Both the position numbers and the translations under genes were made by a program. DNA of 18,804 nt, from NCBI GenBank assembly GCA_041635265.1, contig JBFJJV010000048.1:1-18804 (forward strand), read 5' to 3'. Positions 6,056-14,354 of the stretch are shown piece after piece (positions within the stretch are counted from its first letter, which is position 1; the number at the start of each line of letters is the position of its first letter). The stretch is from Panacagrimonas sp041635265. Its GTDB lineage: Bacteria > Pseudomonadota > Gammaproteobacteria > Nevskiales > Nevskiaceae. The notes under the pieces are model-generated. The model ran no database searches. It saw only the letters and a list, made by a program, of their open reading frames with translations, and was not told the DNA's origin.

Positions 6056-8386
6056 ATGCGAGTTTTCAAATGGGCCGCTCTGGCCGTGACTGTCGTATTG
6101 CTTTCCGCCTGCAGCAAGGCTGGTGACGGCGCAAGCTCTAGTGAACCCGGCACCTCCGGTGGCAGTGAGTCGCGTGCCTTTTCCCTGTTTGATCCTCTGG
6201 CTGGAACGGTTCCGTTTCCCTTCTTCGGCCTGCAGAATCAGACCACCGGGCGGCTGACGCTGCCGCTGACAGACCCTTCAAATCCCGCAGCCGCGGCCAA
6301 TGCGACGGTGCGGGCAGGCAATCTGATTGACGGTTTCTCTACGGTTGCATCGGCGTTTACCGATTTCATCGGCTTCATCGATTTTGCCACGGCCAATGCC
6401 GGCGGCCTGATGATGATCGAAGTCAACATCGATGTGTCCTCCGGCAGCCCCGTCCCGGTACCGCGGCTGTTGCGGCCCAGTCTCGACAATGGCCTGACGG
6501 GCGATTATGTATTGCAAAACTATGATGCCGCCGACGGCACTGGCCTTCCGGTTTCCAGTCAGCGCACACGACTGATGATTGAGCCGGCCAAGCCACTCAA
6601 GCCCAGCAAGACTTACGTGCTGGCGGTTACCAATCAGATGTTGAGCACGGACGGCGTGCCAGCAACGCGCGCCGCCTTCTTCGACGTGGTGAGCAGCAAT
6701 ACGCCGGTGCCCAGCCAGGACAATCCGATCCTGAACGGGCTCAGTCAGAGTCAGATTGCCACGCTGGAAGCCATTCGCCAGGCAGAGGTGGGTTCCATTC
6801 TGCCGCTGGTCGTCGGTGTCGGGCGTCAGGCCATTTCGCCGACGTTCTCGAGTGACGATGTGGTGTTGGCCTGGAGTTTTACCACCCAGTCCATCGGCCA
6901 CACCCTGGACCAGCTGGTGAGCCGAGCGCCGATGGCCACTTTCGATGCCCTGATCCCCGTTGGCACCACCGATCAGATTGGTCAGGCACTGGGCCTGCCA
7001 CTGCCTCCGGGCGCCACCATCTTCAAAACAGTGATGCGCGGCGTGCCTTATTTCCAGGCGGACAACAGCCAGCCGCCACCTCAGGGCGTGCCGTTTCCGA
7101 ATCCGCTGACCAATTATTTTATTGCTGATCCGGGTTTCCGCGCCCCCACATTTTCAACCACGGGCAGGAACTGCAACGACGTGCCGGCACCGGTTTTCCC
7201 ACCGGCCCCCGGCACGTTCCCGGAATCGACTTCGCGCTGTTTTCCACGGCCGCTGACGCGCAGTGGGCAGGACTTGCCAGTGTTGATCGCAGTGCCCAAT
7301 GGTCAGGGTGGTGCCCCGGCCTCGATGCCCGGCGGCTTCCCCGTCACTATCTTCCAGCATGGATTCACCCAGAATCGTTCCAATCTATTGTTGATCGCTG
7401 CCACTCTGGCCCGCGCCGGCTTTGTCAGCGTCGCGATTGATCTGCCCCTGCACGGCATCATTGACGAGGCCAGTCCGCTGCGGGTGCCAGGCGTGAGCGA
7501 GCGCACCCTGGACCTGGATGTGGCCAGTGAAACGATTGGCGCGGATGGCAGCTGCACCACCACCGCTGCTTTCACGCCCAATGGAAGTCCGGATTGCTCT
7601 GGCCAGCACTTCATCAGCCTGATCAGCCTAGCCACCAGCCGCGACAATGTGCGCCAGAGCGTCTCTGATCTGACCGTCCTGGCCCGTTCGGTTCCGAATA
7701 TCCCCGGCCTTGTACTCAACACAACGCGGCCAGTCGGATATGTCGGTCATTCTCTGGGCGCGATTGTCGGCACCGTCTTTCTCGGCGCTAACGCGGAAGT
7801 CGGAGTGGGATCGCTACTCAATGGCGGCAGTGGTATCGGCAAGCTGCTGGATGGCTCGGTGCGATTCGGCGGAATTCTCAGCGCCGGCCTTGCCGCCAAT
7901 GGCGTCAACGAAGGTAGCGACAGCTATGAGTCCTTCCTGCGCATCGCGCAAACGGTCACCGACGATGCCGATCCGGCCAACTATGCTGCCGCGGCCCGCG
8001 CCGCGCACCCCATCCACGTGGTGGAAGTGCTGGGAGATCAGGTAGTCCCGAATAACACGATCAACCAGCCAGAAGTGACGGTCAACGGATACTTGTCCGG
8101 GACTGACCCACTCATCCGTTTGATGGGGCTGACTTTGCCCGATTCGCCGGTCAATTTTGTCGGATCGCCGCCAGCGGTCGAATCACCACAGGTATTTCTC
8201 AACACTGCGGCTGCACCCAATGGCTTGGGTGTCGCGGTTCCATTTGTACAGGGCGCCCATTCTTCGATTCTCGATCCCGGAAGTACGCAAACGAGCTTGG
8301 CAGTCACCATCGAGATGCAAACTCAGGTTGCTACCTTCCTTGCCACTGGCGGCCAATGCCTGCCCATCGGAGCGTCCTGCCAATGA
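6056..8386 (+). CDS. VolA/Pla-1-type extracellular lipase, lipoprotein
   Basis: This 776-residue protein begins with a lipoprotein signal peptide (MRVFKWAALAV...LLSAC, lipidated Cys19). The N-terminal region (FDPLAGTVPFPFFGLQN, DGFSTVASAF, KPSKTYVLAVTNQ) resembles the bacterial virulence-factor lipase N-terminal domain of Vibrio VolA and Pla-1/cef lipases. The C-terminal half is an alpha/beta hydrolase: oxyanion-hole HG at 435-436, nucleophile Ser566 in GHSLG, probable acid Asp661 (VLGDQVVP) and His735 (GAHSSIL). VolA is a surface-exposed lysophospholipase in Vibrio cholerae, so a cell-surface lipase or phospholipase is likely; the substrate is not shown here. The start at 6056 is chosen over 6041 because GGAGG lies four bases upstream and the signal peptide begins there. 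The stop overlaps the next start as ATGA, indicating translational coupling to the DUF1302 outer-membrane protein. Confidence 0.88.
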   Translation: MRVFKWAALAVTVVLLSACSKAGDGASSSEPGTSGGSESRAFSLFDPLAGTVPFPFFGLQNQTTGRLTLPLTDPSNPAAAANATVRAGNLIDGFSTVASAFTDFIGFIDFATANAGGLMMIEVNIDVSSGSPVPVPRLLRPSLDNGLTGDYVLQNYDAADGTGLPVSSQRTRLMIEPAKPLKPSKTYVLAVTNQMLSTDGVPATRAAFFDVVSSNTPVPSQDNPILNGLSQSQIATLEAIRQAEVGSILPLVVGVGRQAISPTFSSDDVVLAWSFTTQSIGHTLDQLVSRAPMATFDALIPVGTTDQIGQALGLPLPPGATIFKTVMRGVPYFQADNSQPPPQGVPFPNPLTNYFIADPGFRAPTFSTTGRNCNDVPAPVFPPAPGTFPESTSRCFPRPLTRSGQDLPVLIAVPNGQGGAPASMPGGFPVTIFQHGFTQNRSNLLLIAATLARAGFVSVAIDLPLHGIIDEASPLRVPGVSERTLDLDVASETIGADGSCTTTAAFTPNGSPDCSGQHFISLISLATSRDNVRQSVSDLTVLARSVPNIPGLVLNTTRPVGYVGHSLGAIVGTVFLGANAEVGVGSLLNGGSGIGKLLDGSVRFGGILSAGLAANGVNEGSDSYESFLRIAQTVTDDADPANYAAAARAAHPIHVVEVLGDQVVPNNTINQPEVTVNGYLSGTDPLIRLMGLTLPDSPVNFVGSPPAVESPQVFLNTAAAPNGLGVAVPFVQGAHSSILDPGSTQTSLAVTIEMQTQVATFLATGGQCLPIGASCQ

Positions 8387-10149
8387 ACTACCCAACACGA
8401 TTCCTGACCTTCACCGCGCTGTTGATGACAGCGCTGCCTGCCAGTGCGCTGCGTTTCAATCTGGGTCCGGCGGATGTCGCCCTGGAAAGTGCGGCCAGTC
8501 TGGGCCTGGCTTGGCGTGTCGAGGCGCGCGATCCGGATCTCATCGGCCGGGGCAATGGCGGCAATGCGTTCTCGACCAATAGCGATGATGGCAATCTGGC
8601 TTTTGCCAATGGCGACACCATTGCCAGTGCGATGAAGCTCACTACCGATTTCAGTGCCAGCTGGGGAGACTTCGGCGTGTTTTTGCGCGGCAGCTATGTC
8701 TACGACCCGACACTGGACGATCACGAATTTTTTGACGTCTCCGATTATGGTGCCGGGCGTGAAGCGCCGCAGAGCGAACGCTATTTCAAGCTGGACAAGG
8801 TTCGCGGTCATATCGGCCATGACGGTGATCTGCTGGATGCTTACATTTCCTGGCAGGGCGACGTCGGCTCACAGGATGTCGCCATCCGTGTCGGCAAACA
8901 GCATCTGAGCTGGGGCGAGTCCATATTCATACGCAATGGTCTGGACAGCATCAGTGCGGTCAATGCCAATCGCCTGCGCGTTCCCGGTTTTGATCTGGAA
9001 GAAGTATTTACACCCCTGAGCATGGTCTGGGCCTCGATCAGCCTGCCGTGGAATATGAGCCTGGAAGGTTTTTATCAGCTCGACTGGCAGCAGACCGAGC
9101 CAGATGTGGCCGGCTCATTCCATTCCTCCAGTGATTTCGTCGGCATCGGCGCTACGCGCGCGAACCTCGGTTTTGGGCAGGCCAATGAAAACACGCCTGG
9201 AACCAGCCTCATCCGTGCAGGCGATGTGGAGCCGGATGACGGCGGTCAGTTCGGTTTTGCCCTGAGCCTGTATCTACCCGAGGTGAACGACACCAGCCTG
9301 ACTTTTTACGGCTCCAATTATCATTCGCGACTGCCGGTATTTTCCGGAACATCCTCGACTCGCCCGCAAACCACGCCCGGCTCCAATTATTTCATCGAGT
9401 ATCCGGAAGACATCCAGATCTACGGTCTGAGCTTCAACACGCCGGGTCCCTTCGGTCTCGCTTTGCAGGGTGAGTACAGCTACAAGGTCGATCAGCCGCT
9501 GCAGATTGACGATGTTGAACTGCTGCTGACCGGTCTGGGCATTCCGAGCCAGATTAATCCGACGCTCGGCGGTGCATCCGGCAATCAGTATCTGCGCGGC
9601 TGGCGCCGTCACGATGTCAGCCAGCTGAATCTTTCGACCACGCAGCTGTTCGCGCCCAGCGCGCTTTTTCGTTTCGACCAGTTGCTGATGCTGATCGAAA
9701 CCGGCGCCATGTATGTGCATGATCTGCCGGACACCAATGTGCTGCGCTATGAAGGTCCGGGTACGTTTACGCCAGGCTACGACGCTGCAACGGATGGCCC
9801 GTTTCGCGCGGCCTTCCTCGCAAGTCAGCGCTTGCCGGCGCAGGACGGTGGCTATGCCACCCGATTCTCCTGGGGCTACAAGATTGCGCTGCGCGCCACC
9901 TACCACAACGTGATTCAGTCGCTGAAGCTGGAGCCGGGCATACGCTTTGAGCACGATGTGAATGGCGTGTCACCGGCACCGGTGGTCAATTTCTACAAGG
10001 ACCGCAAGGCCGCGCTGATCTCGCTGGGCATGGATACCGGCGGCAACTGGAACTCGGAAGTCGGCTATCAGCTTCGCTTCGATGGCGGCGCTGCCAATCA
10101 GCTGTCGGATCGTGATTACGTCTATTGCAATGTAAAGTATTTCTTCTGA
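8383..10149 (+). CDS. DUF1302 family outer-membrane protein
   Basis: The 588-residue protein has a Sec signal peptide (MNYPTRFLTFTALLMTALPASA, cleavage after about residue 22). The mature part opens with LRFNLGPADVALESAASLGLAWRV, and it continues with VRVGKQHLSWGES-type and GLDSISAVNANRLRVPG motifs that I associate with DUF1302. The alternating polar/hydrophobic pattern and the terminal Phe (...CNVKYFF) indicate an outer-membrane beta-barrel. DUF1302 genes usually sit beside DUF1329 genes and are linked to uptake or export of hydrophobic compounds, but no DUF1329 gene is present here. The ATG at 8383 overlaps the lipase TGA; an in-frame upstream start at 8356 would lack a signal peptide at the N-terminus. 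Its coupling to the lipase suggests it moves lipase products or helps display the lipase, by analogy with VolA-FadL in Vibrio. That role is inference. Confidence 0.87.
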   Translation: MNYPTRFLTFTALLMTALPASALRFNLGPADVALESAASLGLAWRVEARDPDLIGRGNGGNAFSTNSDDGNLAFANGDTIASAMKLTTDFSASWGDFGVFLRGSYVYDPTLDDHEFFDVSDYGAGREAPQSERYFKLDKVRGHIGHDGDLLDAYISWQGDVGSQDVAIRVGKQHLSWGESIFIRNGLDSISAVNANRLRVPGFDLEEVFTPLSMVWASISLPWNMSLEGFYQLDWQQTEPDVAGSFHSSSDFVGIGATRANLGFGQANENTPGTSLIRAGDVEPDDGGQFGFALSLYLPEVNDTSLTFYGSNYHSRLPVFSGTSSTRPQTTPGSNYFIEYPEDIQIYGLSFNTPGPFGLALQGEYSYKVDQPLQIDDVELLLTGLGIPSQINPTLGGASGNQYLRGWRRHDVSQLNLSTTQLFAPSALFRFDQLLMLIETGAMYVHDLPDTNVLRYEGPGTFTPGYDAATDGPFRAAFLASQRLPAQDGGYATRFSWGYKIALRATYHNVIQSLKLEPGIRFEHDVNGVSPAPVVNFYKDRKAALISLGMDTGGNWNSEVGYQLRFDGGAANQLSDRDYVYCNVKYFF

Positions 10150-10170
10150 TCAGCGAATCCCATTGGGACG

Positions 10171-10200
10171 AAGGGTCGCAGCTGGCTGGTGCGACCCTTT
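10171..10200 (+). terminator. Intrinsic terminator after the lipase/DUF1302 operon
   Basis: AAGGGTCGCA (10171-10180) pairs perfectly with TGCGACCCTT (10190-10199) over 10 bp around a 9-base loop. The T-rich tract TTTGGTTTGG follows. The stem begins 21 bases after the DUF1302 stop codon, the usual place for a rho-independent terminator. The T-tract is interrupted, so termination may be partial. It separates the lipid operon from the holA housekeeping cluster. Confidence 0.75.
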
Positions 10201-10269
10201 GGTTTGGAGAATCGCAGATTGCCACGGGGGGCAGGTGCTCCGAGCGCTCCTGCGGCACAATACGCACTC

Positions 10270-11367
10270 GTGAAACTGACCCCTGAAAAACTCGGCGCGC
10301 ACCTGGCCAAGACTCTGGCCCCGATCTATGTCGTCGCTGGCGAAGAGCCGCTGTTAATGGAGGAGTCGCTCGACGCAATTCGACGGGCGGGTCGCGCTCA
10401 GGACTATGTCGAGCGTGAAATCTTTGATGTGGAAGGCAGTTTTGACTGGAGCCGCGTAGTTGAAGCCTGCGGCAGCATGTCTCTGTTTGCGTCGCGAAAA
10501 CTGGTGGAGCTGCGCATGCCCAAGGGCCCGAATCCGGGGCGGGGCGCGAAGACCAACGATGCCGGCGACGCGGAGAAGGGCGGCAAAGCCAATAAATCGT
10601 CCATCGACGGCGCCAAGCTGTTGATCGAAATTGCCAAGCGGCCTCCGACCGATGTCCTGCTGATCGTCAGCGCCGGGAAGCTGGACTATCGCCAGCAGAA
10701 GGCAGGCTGGTATTTGGCTCTGGAATCGGCGGGGGCCTCGGTTTACGCCCGCCCGATCAACCCGGACCGATGGCTGGACTGGGTTGAAGCGCGTATGCGC
10801 GGGGCTGGCCTCAAGCCCACGGCCGATGCTGTTCTCGAGCTGGGGGATCGGGCTGAAGGCAATGCACTGGCTGCCAAGCAGGATATCGACAAGCTGGTGC
10901 TGCTTTATCCCGACTCGGAAATCTCGGTGGAGGCCGTGCGCGACGCCGTGGCTGACAGTTCCCGCTATGACGCTTTCGGCCTCGGGGAGCGCATGCTGGG
11001 CGGCGATGCTGAGGGCGTGGCGCATGCCGTGATGCGACTGCGCGAAGAGGGCCTGGATGTTTTGGCGGTATTGGGGCCTGTGGTCTGGATCATGCGGCAA
11101 TGGTCGCGGGCTCAGAGCATTTTCGCGCGAAATGGCAATGCGGCCAGAGCCTGCAGCGAGGCGCGGTTGCCGTCTTCGCTGGTTTCCTCTTTCTTAAAAG
11201 CGCTGCCACGGACCCGGCACACCCAGATTTATGGCTGGCTGCGCCAGGCTGCCTTGATTGATCAATTAGCCAAATCCACCGGCGGCAAAGAGCAAGCCTG
11301 GGAGGAGTTGCTAACATTGGCGCTAGCGGCCGCAGGGCGCCGCGTGGTCAAACCCATGGTCAGATGA
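10270..11367 (+). CDS. holA: DNA polymerase III subunit delta
   Basis: The 365-residue delta subunit of the clamp loader opens the beta sliding clamp during replication. The N-terminus (read as MKLTPEKLGAHL, then LAPIYVVAGEEPLLMEE) aligns with pseudomonad and E. coli HolA. This fixes the start at the GTG at 10270 and excludes a longer frame from 10189 that begins inside the terminator. The family pattern continues with MSLFASRKLVELRMP and then WLDWVEARMRGAGL, EGNALAAKQDIDKL and SSRYDAFGLGERML. Residues about 86-112 form a Gly/Lys/Asn-rich insertion that E. coli HolA lacks. No good ribosome site is visible. The stop overlaps the proA start (ATGA), so the two genes are coupled. The usual upstream partners leuS and lptE are absent. 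Confidence 0.93.
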   Translation: MKLTPEKLGAHLAKTLAPIYVVAGEEPLLMEESLDAIRRAGRAQDYVEREIFDVEGSFDWSRVVEACGSMSLFASRKLVELRMPKGPNPGRGAKTNDAGDAEKGGKANKSSIDGAKLLIEIAKRPPTDVLLIVSAGKLDYRQQKAGWYLALESAGASVYARPINPDRWLDWVEARMRGAGLKPTADAVLELGDRAEGNALAAKQDIDKLVLLYPDSEISVEAVRDAVADSSRYDAFGLGERMLGGDAEGVAHAVMRLREEGLDVLAVLGPVVWIMRQWSRAQSIFARNGNAARACSEARLPSSLVSSFLKALPRTRHTQIYGWLRQAALIDQLAKSTGGKEQAWEELLTLALAAAGRRVVKPMVR

Positions 11368-12653
11368 ACAATCCGGAGAACATTGTCAGCAGCAACGATG
11401 AACAAGTCGCACGCTATATGCGCGACAAGGGCCAACGCGCCCGCAGCGCGGCACGCGAGATCGCCCGCGCCGAGACCGGGCAGAAGAACGCCTGCCTGTT
11501 CGCCTTGGCAGATATCATCGTGGATGATCAGGACGCGATCCTGAAGGCAAATGCCCGGGATATGCGCGAGGGTCGGGCCAGTGGTCTGGACGATGCCTTG
11601 CTGGACCGACTGGAGCTGAATCCGGACCGGATCGCCGCCATGGCAGAGGGTGTGCGTCAGGTCGCAGCGCTGCCGGATCCCGTAGGTGAAATCACGGATC
11701 TGCGCCAGCGCGCTTCCGGCATTCAGGTGGGGCGTATGCGGGTCTCGCTCGGCGTTGTCGGCATCATCTATGAATCGCGCCCGAACGTGACGGCGGATGC
11801 TGCCAGCCTGTGCCTGAAATCCGGCAATGCCTGCATTCTGCGCGGCGGTTCGGAGGCAGTGCATTCCAATCAGGCGATTGCCGCCTGTATCCGGCGCGCG
11901 CTGCGTAGCGCGGGTCTGCCGGAAGAGGTGGTACAGATCCTCGATATCACCGACCGCGCCACCGTCGGACAGATGGTCTCCATGCCTGAATACATCGACG
12001 TGGTCATTCCGCGCGGCGGCAAGGGACTGGTGGCTGCTGTTTCGAATAATGCGCGGGTTCCCGTGATCAAACACCTGGATGGGGTTTGCCATGTGTTTAT
12101 TGATCGCGATGCCGACTTGGACAAGGCCATCTCGATTGCGGTCAATTCCAAGACGCATCGCTATGGTGTCTGCAATGCCATGGAGACTTTGCTGGTCGAT
12201 GAGCCGATTGCGGCCGAGGTATTGCCCAGGCTGGCCCTGATCTATGAAAAGGCGGGGGTGGAAATTCGTGGTTGCGAACGAACGCGCGAACTGGTGAGTA
12301 AGGCGATAGCAGCAGAAGAGGCTGACTGGAGCGAGGAATACCTCGCGCCAAAACTCGCCGTACGCATCGTCGATGGCATAGACGAGGCAATTGAGCACAT
12401 CAGTCGCTACGGCTCTGCGCACACCGATGCCATCGTGACCGAGAATTATTCGCGCAGCCGACAGTTTCTGCGGGAGGTCGATTCAAGCTCGGTCATGATC
12501 AATGCCTCAACCCGTTTTGCCGACGGCTACGAGTATGGCCTCGGCGCCGAAATTGGTATCAGCACCGACAAATTCCACGCGCGCGGCCCGGTCGGCCTCG
12601 AAGGTCTGACGTCACAGAAGTGGGTCGTTCTGGGCGACGGTAACGTGCGTTGA
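11364..12653 (+). CDS. proA: Gamma-glutamyl phosphate reductase
   Basis: This 429-residue enzyme catalyses the second step of proline synthesis, the NADPH-dependent reduction of gamma-glutamyl phosphate to glutamate semialdehyde in the cytoplasm. The catalytic Cys270 lies in HRYGVCNAMETLLV. Other family motifs are GVVGIIYESRPNVTADAA, LKSGNACILRGGSEA, VVIPRGGKGLVAAV and the C-terminal YEYGLGAEIGISTDKFHARGP. Length and motifs match E. coli ProA (417). The start overlaps the holA stop by four bases. proB is not in the window. The order holA-proA-nadD resembles the arrangement I recall from Pseudomonas chromosomes, which supports vertical inheritance of this block. Confidence 0.97.
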   Translation: MNNPENIVSSNDEQVARYMRDKGQRARSAAREIARAETGQKNACLFALADIIVDDQDAILKANARDMREGRASGLDDALLDRLELNPDRIAAMAEGVRQVAALPDPVGEITDLRQRASGIQVGRMRVSLGVVGIIYESRPNVTADAASLCLKSGNACILRGGSEAVHSNQAIAACIRRALRSAGLPEEVVQILDITDRATVGQMVSMPEYIDVVIPRGGKGLVAAVSNNARVPVIKHLDGVCHVFIDRDADLDKAISIAVNSKTHRYGVCNAMETLLVDEPIAAEVLPRLALIYEKAGVEIRGCERTRELVSKAIAAEEADWSEEYLAPKLAVRIVDGIDEAIEHISRYGSAHTDAIVTENYSRSRQFLREVDSSSVMINASTRFADGYEYGLGAEIGISTDKFHARGPVGLEGLTSQKWVVLGDGNVR

Positions 12654-12731
12654 TTGAGCGCTTGAGACAGGGCCCCCGGCCCCTATGAAAGTGCTCCGTC
12701 CAGGAACGATTGCCGGTCGCGCATTCGCTGC

Positions 12732-13400
12732 ATGAAGAAGAACACCATCGGCATTTTTGGCGGGACGTTTTCACCGATTCATAACGGTCATCTACGACTC
12801 TCGATAGAGGTGCTGGAGCGGCTGTCGCTGGATCAGCTGCGTCTACTGCCGGCCGGTGATCCTCCTCACCGCGACACGCCGCACGTCAGTGCGCAGCGCC
12901 GTCTCGAATGGGTCAGACTGGCCTGTGCGGATGTGCCGGGTCTGGTGGTGGATGATCGCGAAATCACACGCGATGGCCCGAGTTACACTTTTGATACTCT
13001 GAAGAGCCTCAGGGCCGAATTTCCTCAAGCATCTCTGGTATTGCTGTTGGGAGATGATGCCGCCAATTATTTTCACCGCTGGCACCGCTGGCAGGAGATC
13101 ATGGACTTGGCCCATCTGGTCTTTGTCAAGCGTCCCGGTGAATTTTCATTGATGGCGCCAGAACTCGAAATTCAGCTCGGCGATCGTCGCGTGGCCGATG
13201 CTGCCGAGTTGCGTCGAAAAGCTGCTGGTTGTTTCCTGCCCTGCGCCATTCCGCCACTCGACATATCATCGACCCGGGTACGACGGCTACTCAAAGCCGG
13301 ACGCTGCGTGCGCGGTCTGGTGCCGCTCCCTGTTATCCAATCCTTTACCGACGAGGACATTGATTTCCTGACCCATGACGAAATCCCCGAAAGCCGCTAA
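12732..13400 (+). CDS. nadD: Nicotinate-nucleotide adenylyltransferase
   Basis: The 222-residue cytoplasmic enzyme transfers AMP from ATP to nicotinate mononucleotide, giving deamido-NAD in NAD synthesis. The nucleotidyltransferase signature FGGTFSPIHNGHL is at residues 9-21 and the second signature ISSTRVR is at 178-184. DGPSYTFDTLK and LLGDDAANYFHRWHRW are also typical, although NadD more often has FxxLPxWxxW at that position. The ATG at 12732 gives an N-terminus (MKKNTIGIFGG) of normal length. It lies 78 bases after proA, and its 3' end overlaps rsfS by 26 bases. The 78-base gap contains a short GC-rich inverted motif (GGGCC...GGCCC near 12669) but no clear promoter. Confidence 0.96.
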   Translation: MKKNTIGIFGGTFSPIHNGHLRLSIEVLERLSLDQLRLLPAGDPPHRDTPHVSAQRRLEWVRLACADVPGLVVDDREITRDGPSYTFDTLKSLRAEFPQASLVLLLGDDAANYFHRWHRWQEIMDLAHLVFVKRPGEFSLMAPELEIQLGDRRVADAAELRRKAAGCFLPCAIPPLDISSTRVRRLLKAGRCVRGLVPLPVIQSFTDEDIDFLTHDEIPESR

Positions 13401-13776
13401 ATCCGCAAAAACTCCCGAGGTCGTCGCTAAGAAAGTCGACCTTGTCGATCTGGCGCGGACTGCGCTGGAAGATATGAAGGCCAAGGATGTGACCGTTCTT
13501 GACGTTCGCAGTCTGACCAGCATCACCGACACCATGATTATCTGTAGCGGTACCTCCAACCGACACGTCAAGGCCATTGCGCAGGCCGTTACAGAAACCT
13601 GCAAGGAAAATGGCTACAGGCCTCTGGGCGTGGAGGGAACGGACGAAGCCGAATGGGTGTTGGTCGATCTGGGTGATGCCGTCGTTCATGTCATGCAGTT
13701 ACAGGCGCGGGCTTTTTACCAGCTCGAAAAATTGTGGGACATGAAAGAGGGTGCCAAGGAGACAGGATCTCCGTGA
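13375..13776 (+). CDS. rsfS: Ribosomal silencing factor RsfS
   Basis: This 133-residue protein binds ribosomal protein L14 and blocks joining of the subunits under nutrient limitation. The core starts at about residue 22 and carries the family pattern: DVRSLTSITDTMIICSGTSNR (47-63 region), PLGVEGTDEAEWVLVDLGD and VHVMQLQARAFYQLEKLW. The first 20 residues are a Lys/Ala-rich extension (MTKSPKAAKSAKTPEVVAKK) that E. coli RsfS lacks and that could touch RNA. The start at 13375 lies inside the end of nadD. If a later start were used, the closest would be well inside the conserved core, so the extension is probably real. The nadD-rsfS-rlmH order is conserved in many gammaproteobacteria. Confidence 0.95.
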   Translation: MTKSPKAAKSAKTPEVVAKKVDLVDLARTALEDMKAKDVTVLDVRSLTSITDTMIICSGTSNRHVKAIAQAVTETCKENGYRPLGVEGTDEAEWVLVDLGDAVVHVMQLQARAFYQLEKLWDMKEGAKETGSP

Positions 13777-13886
13777 CGCAGCGCCAGCGGAGGTCGCCGG
13801 AGGTGATCAGTTGATCGCCGCGATGCGATTGGCAGTGTCAGTAGCCGCGCAGGGGCTGGCAGGCCGGCCCTGAGTAGCGCCCGCAT
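13777..13886. other. Gap between rsfS and rlmH with a small hairpin
   Basis: The 110 bases hold no gene. GGTGATCA (13801-13808) and TGATCGCC (13811-13818) form a short near-perfect palindrome with one G-U pair, and GGCCGGCC lies near 13862-13869. There is no T-run and no clear promoter. No strong ribosome site precedes the TTG start of rlmH, so rlmH may be read from the nadD-rsfS transcript at a low level. Confidence 0.35.
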
Positions 13887-14354
13887 TTGAAACTCAAACT
13901 CATTGCCGTCGGCGGCCGCATGCCCTCTTGGGTGAACGAAGGCTTTGCCGAGTACGCACAGCGTCTGCCACGCGAAATCAAACTCGAGTTGATTGAAATT
14001 CCGCTCGCCGTGCGTGGCAAGAATGCGGACCTGGAACGGGCACGAAATGCCGAGGGTGAAAAATTGCTGACGCGTTCACAGGGCACACTGCGCGTCATGC
14101 TCGATGAGCGCGGCCAGTCCTGGACCAGTGCCAGTCTGGCGAAGAACCTGCAAGCTTGGATGCAATCCGCTCGTGACGTGTCCTTGCTTGTGGGCGGCCC
14201 GGATGGTCATTCGGACGCACTCAAGTCGGCTGCTGATCAGAGCTGGTCGCTATCCAAACTCACATTGCCACATGCGCTGGTCCGCGTGGTGCTGGCCGAG
14301 CAGATTTACCGTGCCTGGAGTCTGAGCGCGAATCACCCCTACCACCGCGCCTAG
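13887..14354 (+). CDS. rlmH: 23S rRNA pseudouridine-1915 N3-methyltransferase
   Basis: The 155-residue SPOUT methyltransferase modifies pseudouridine 1915 in helix 69 of 23S rRNA. It has exactly the length of E. coli RlmH and aligns from the first residue (MKLKLIAVGGRMPSWV). This supports the TTG start at 13887. The SAM-binding knot shows LLVGGPDGHS (residues 101-109), and the C-terminus has SWSLSKLTLPHALVRVVLAEQ and the terminal HPYHR. The stop codon TAG (14352-14354) shares three bases with the stop of the convergent LuxR-type gene, so no terminator can lie between them. The mrdA/rodA genes that often follow are absent. Confidence 0.96.
   Translation: MKLKLIAVGGRMPSWVNEGFAEYAQRLPREIKLELIEIPLAVRGKNADLERARNAEGEKLLTRSQGTLRVMLDERGQSWTSASLAKNLQAWMQSARDVSLLVGGPDGHSDALKSAADQSWSLSKLTLPHALVRVVLAEQIYRAWSLSANHPYHRA

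Noticed and set aside
10189..10269. Longer holA start at a GTG inside the terminator stem
   Set aside because: The first 27 residues have no similarity to HolA, whereas the family N-terminus KLTPEKL begins right at the GTG at 10270.
11262..12422. Long minus-strand open frame (386 codons) opposite proA
   Set aside because: It lies wholly against holA/proA coding sequence, whose products are certain. Such antisense frames are expected from GC-rich codon use.
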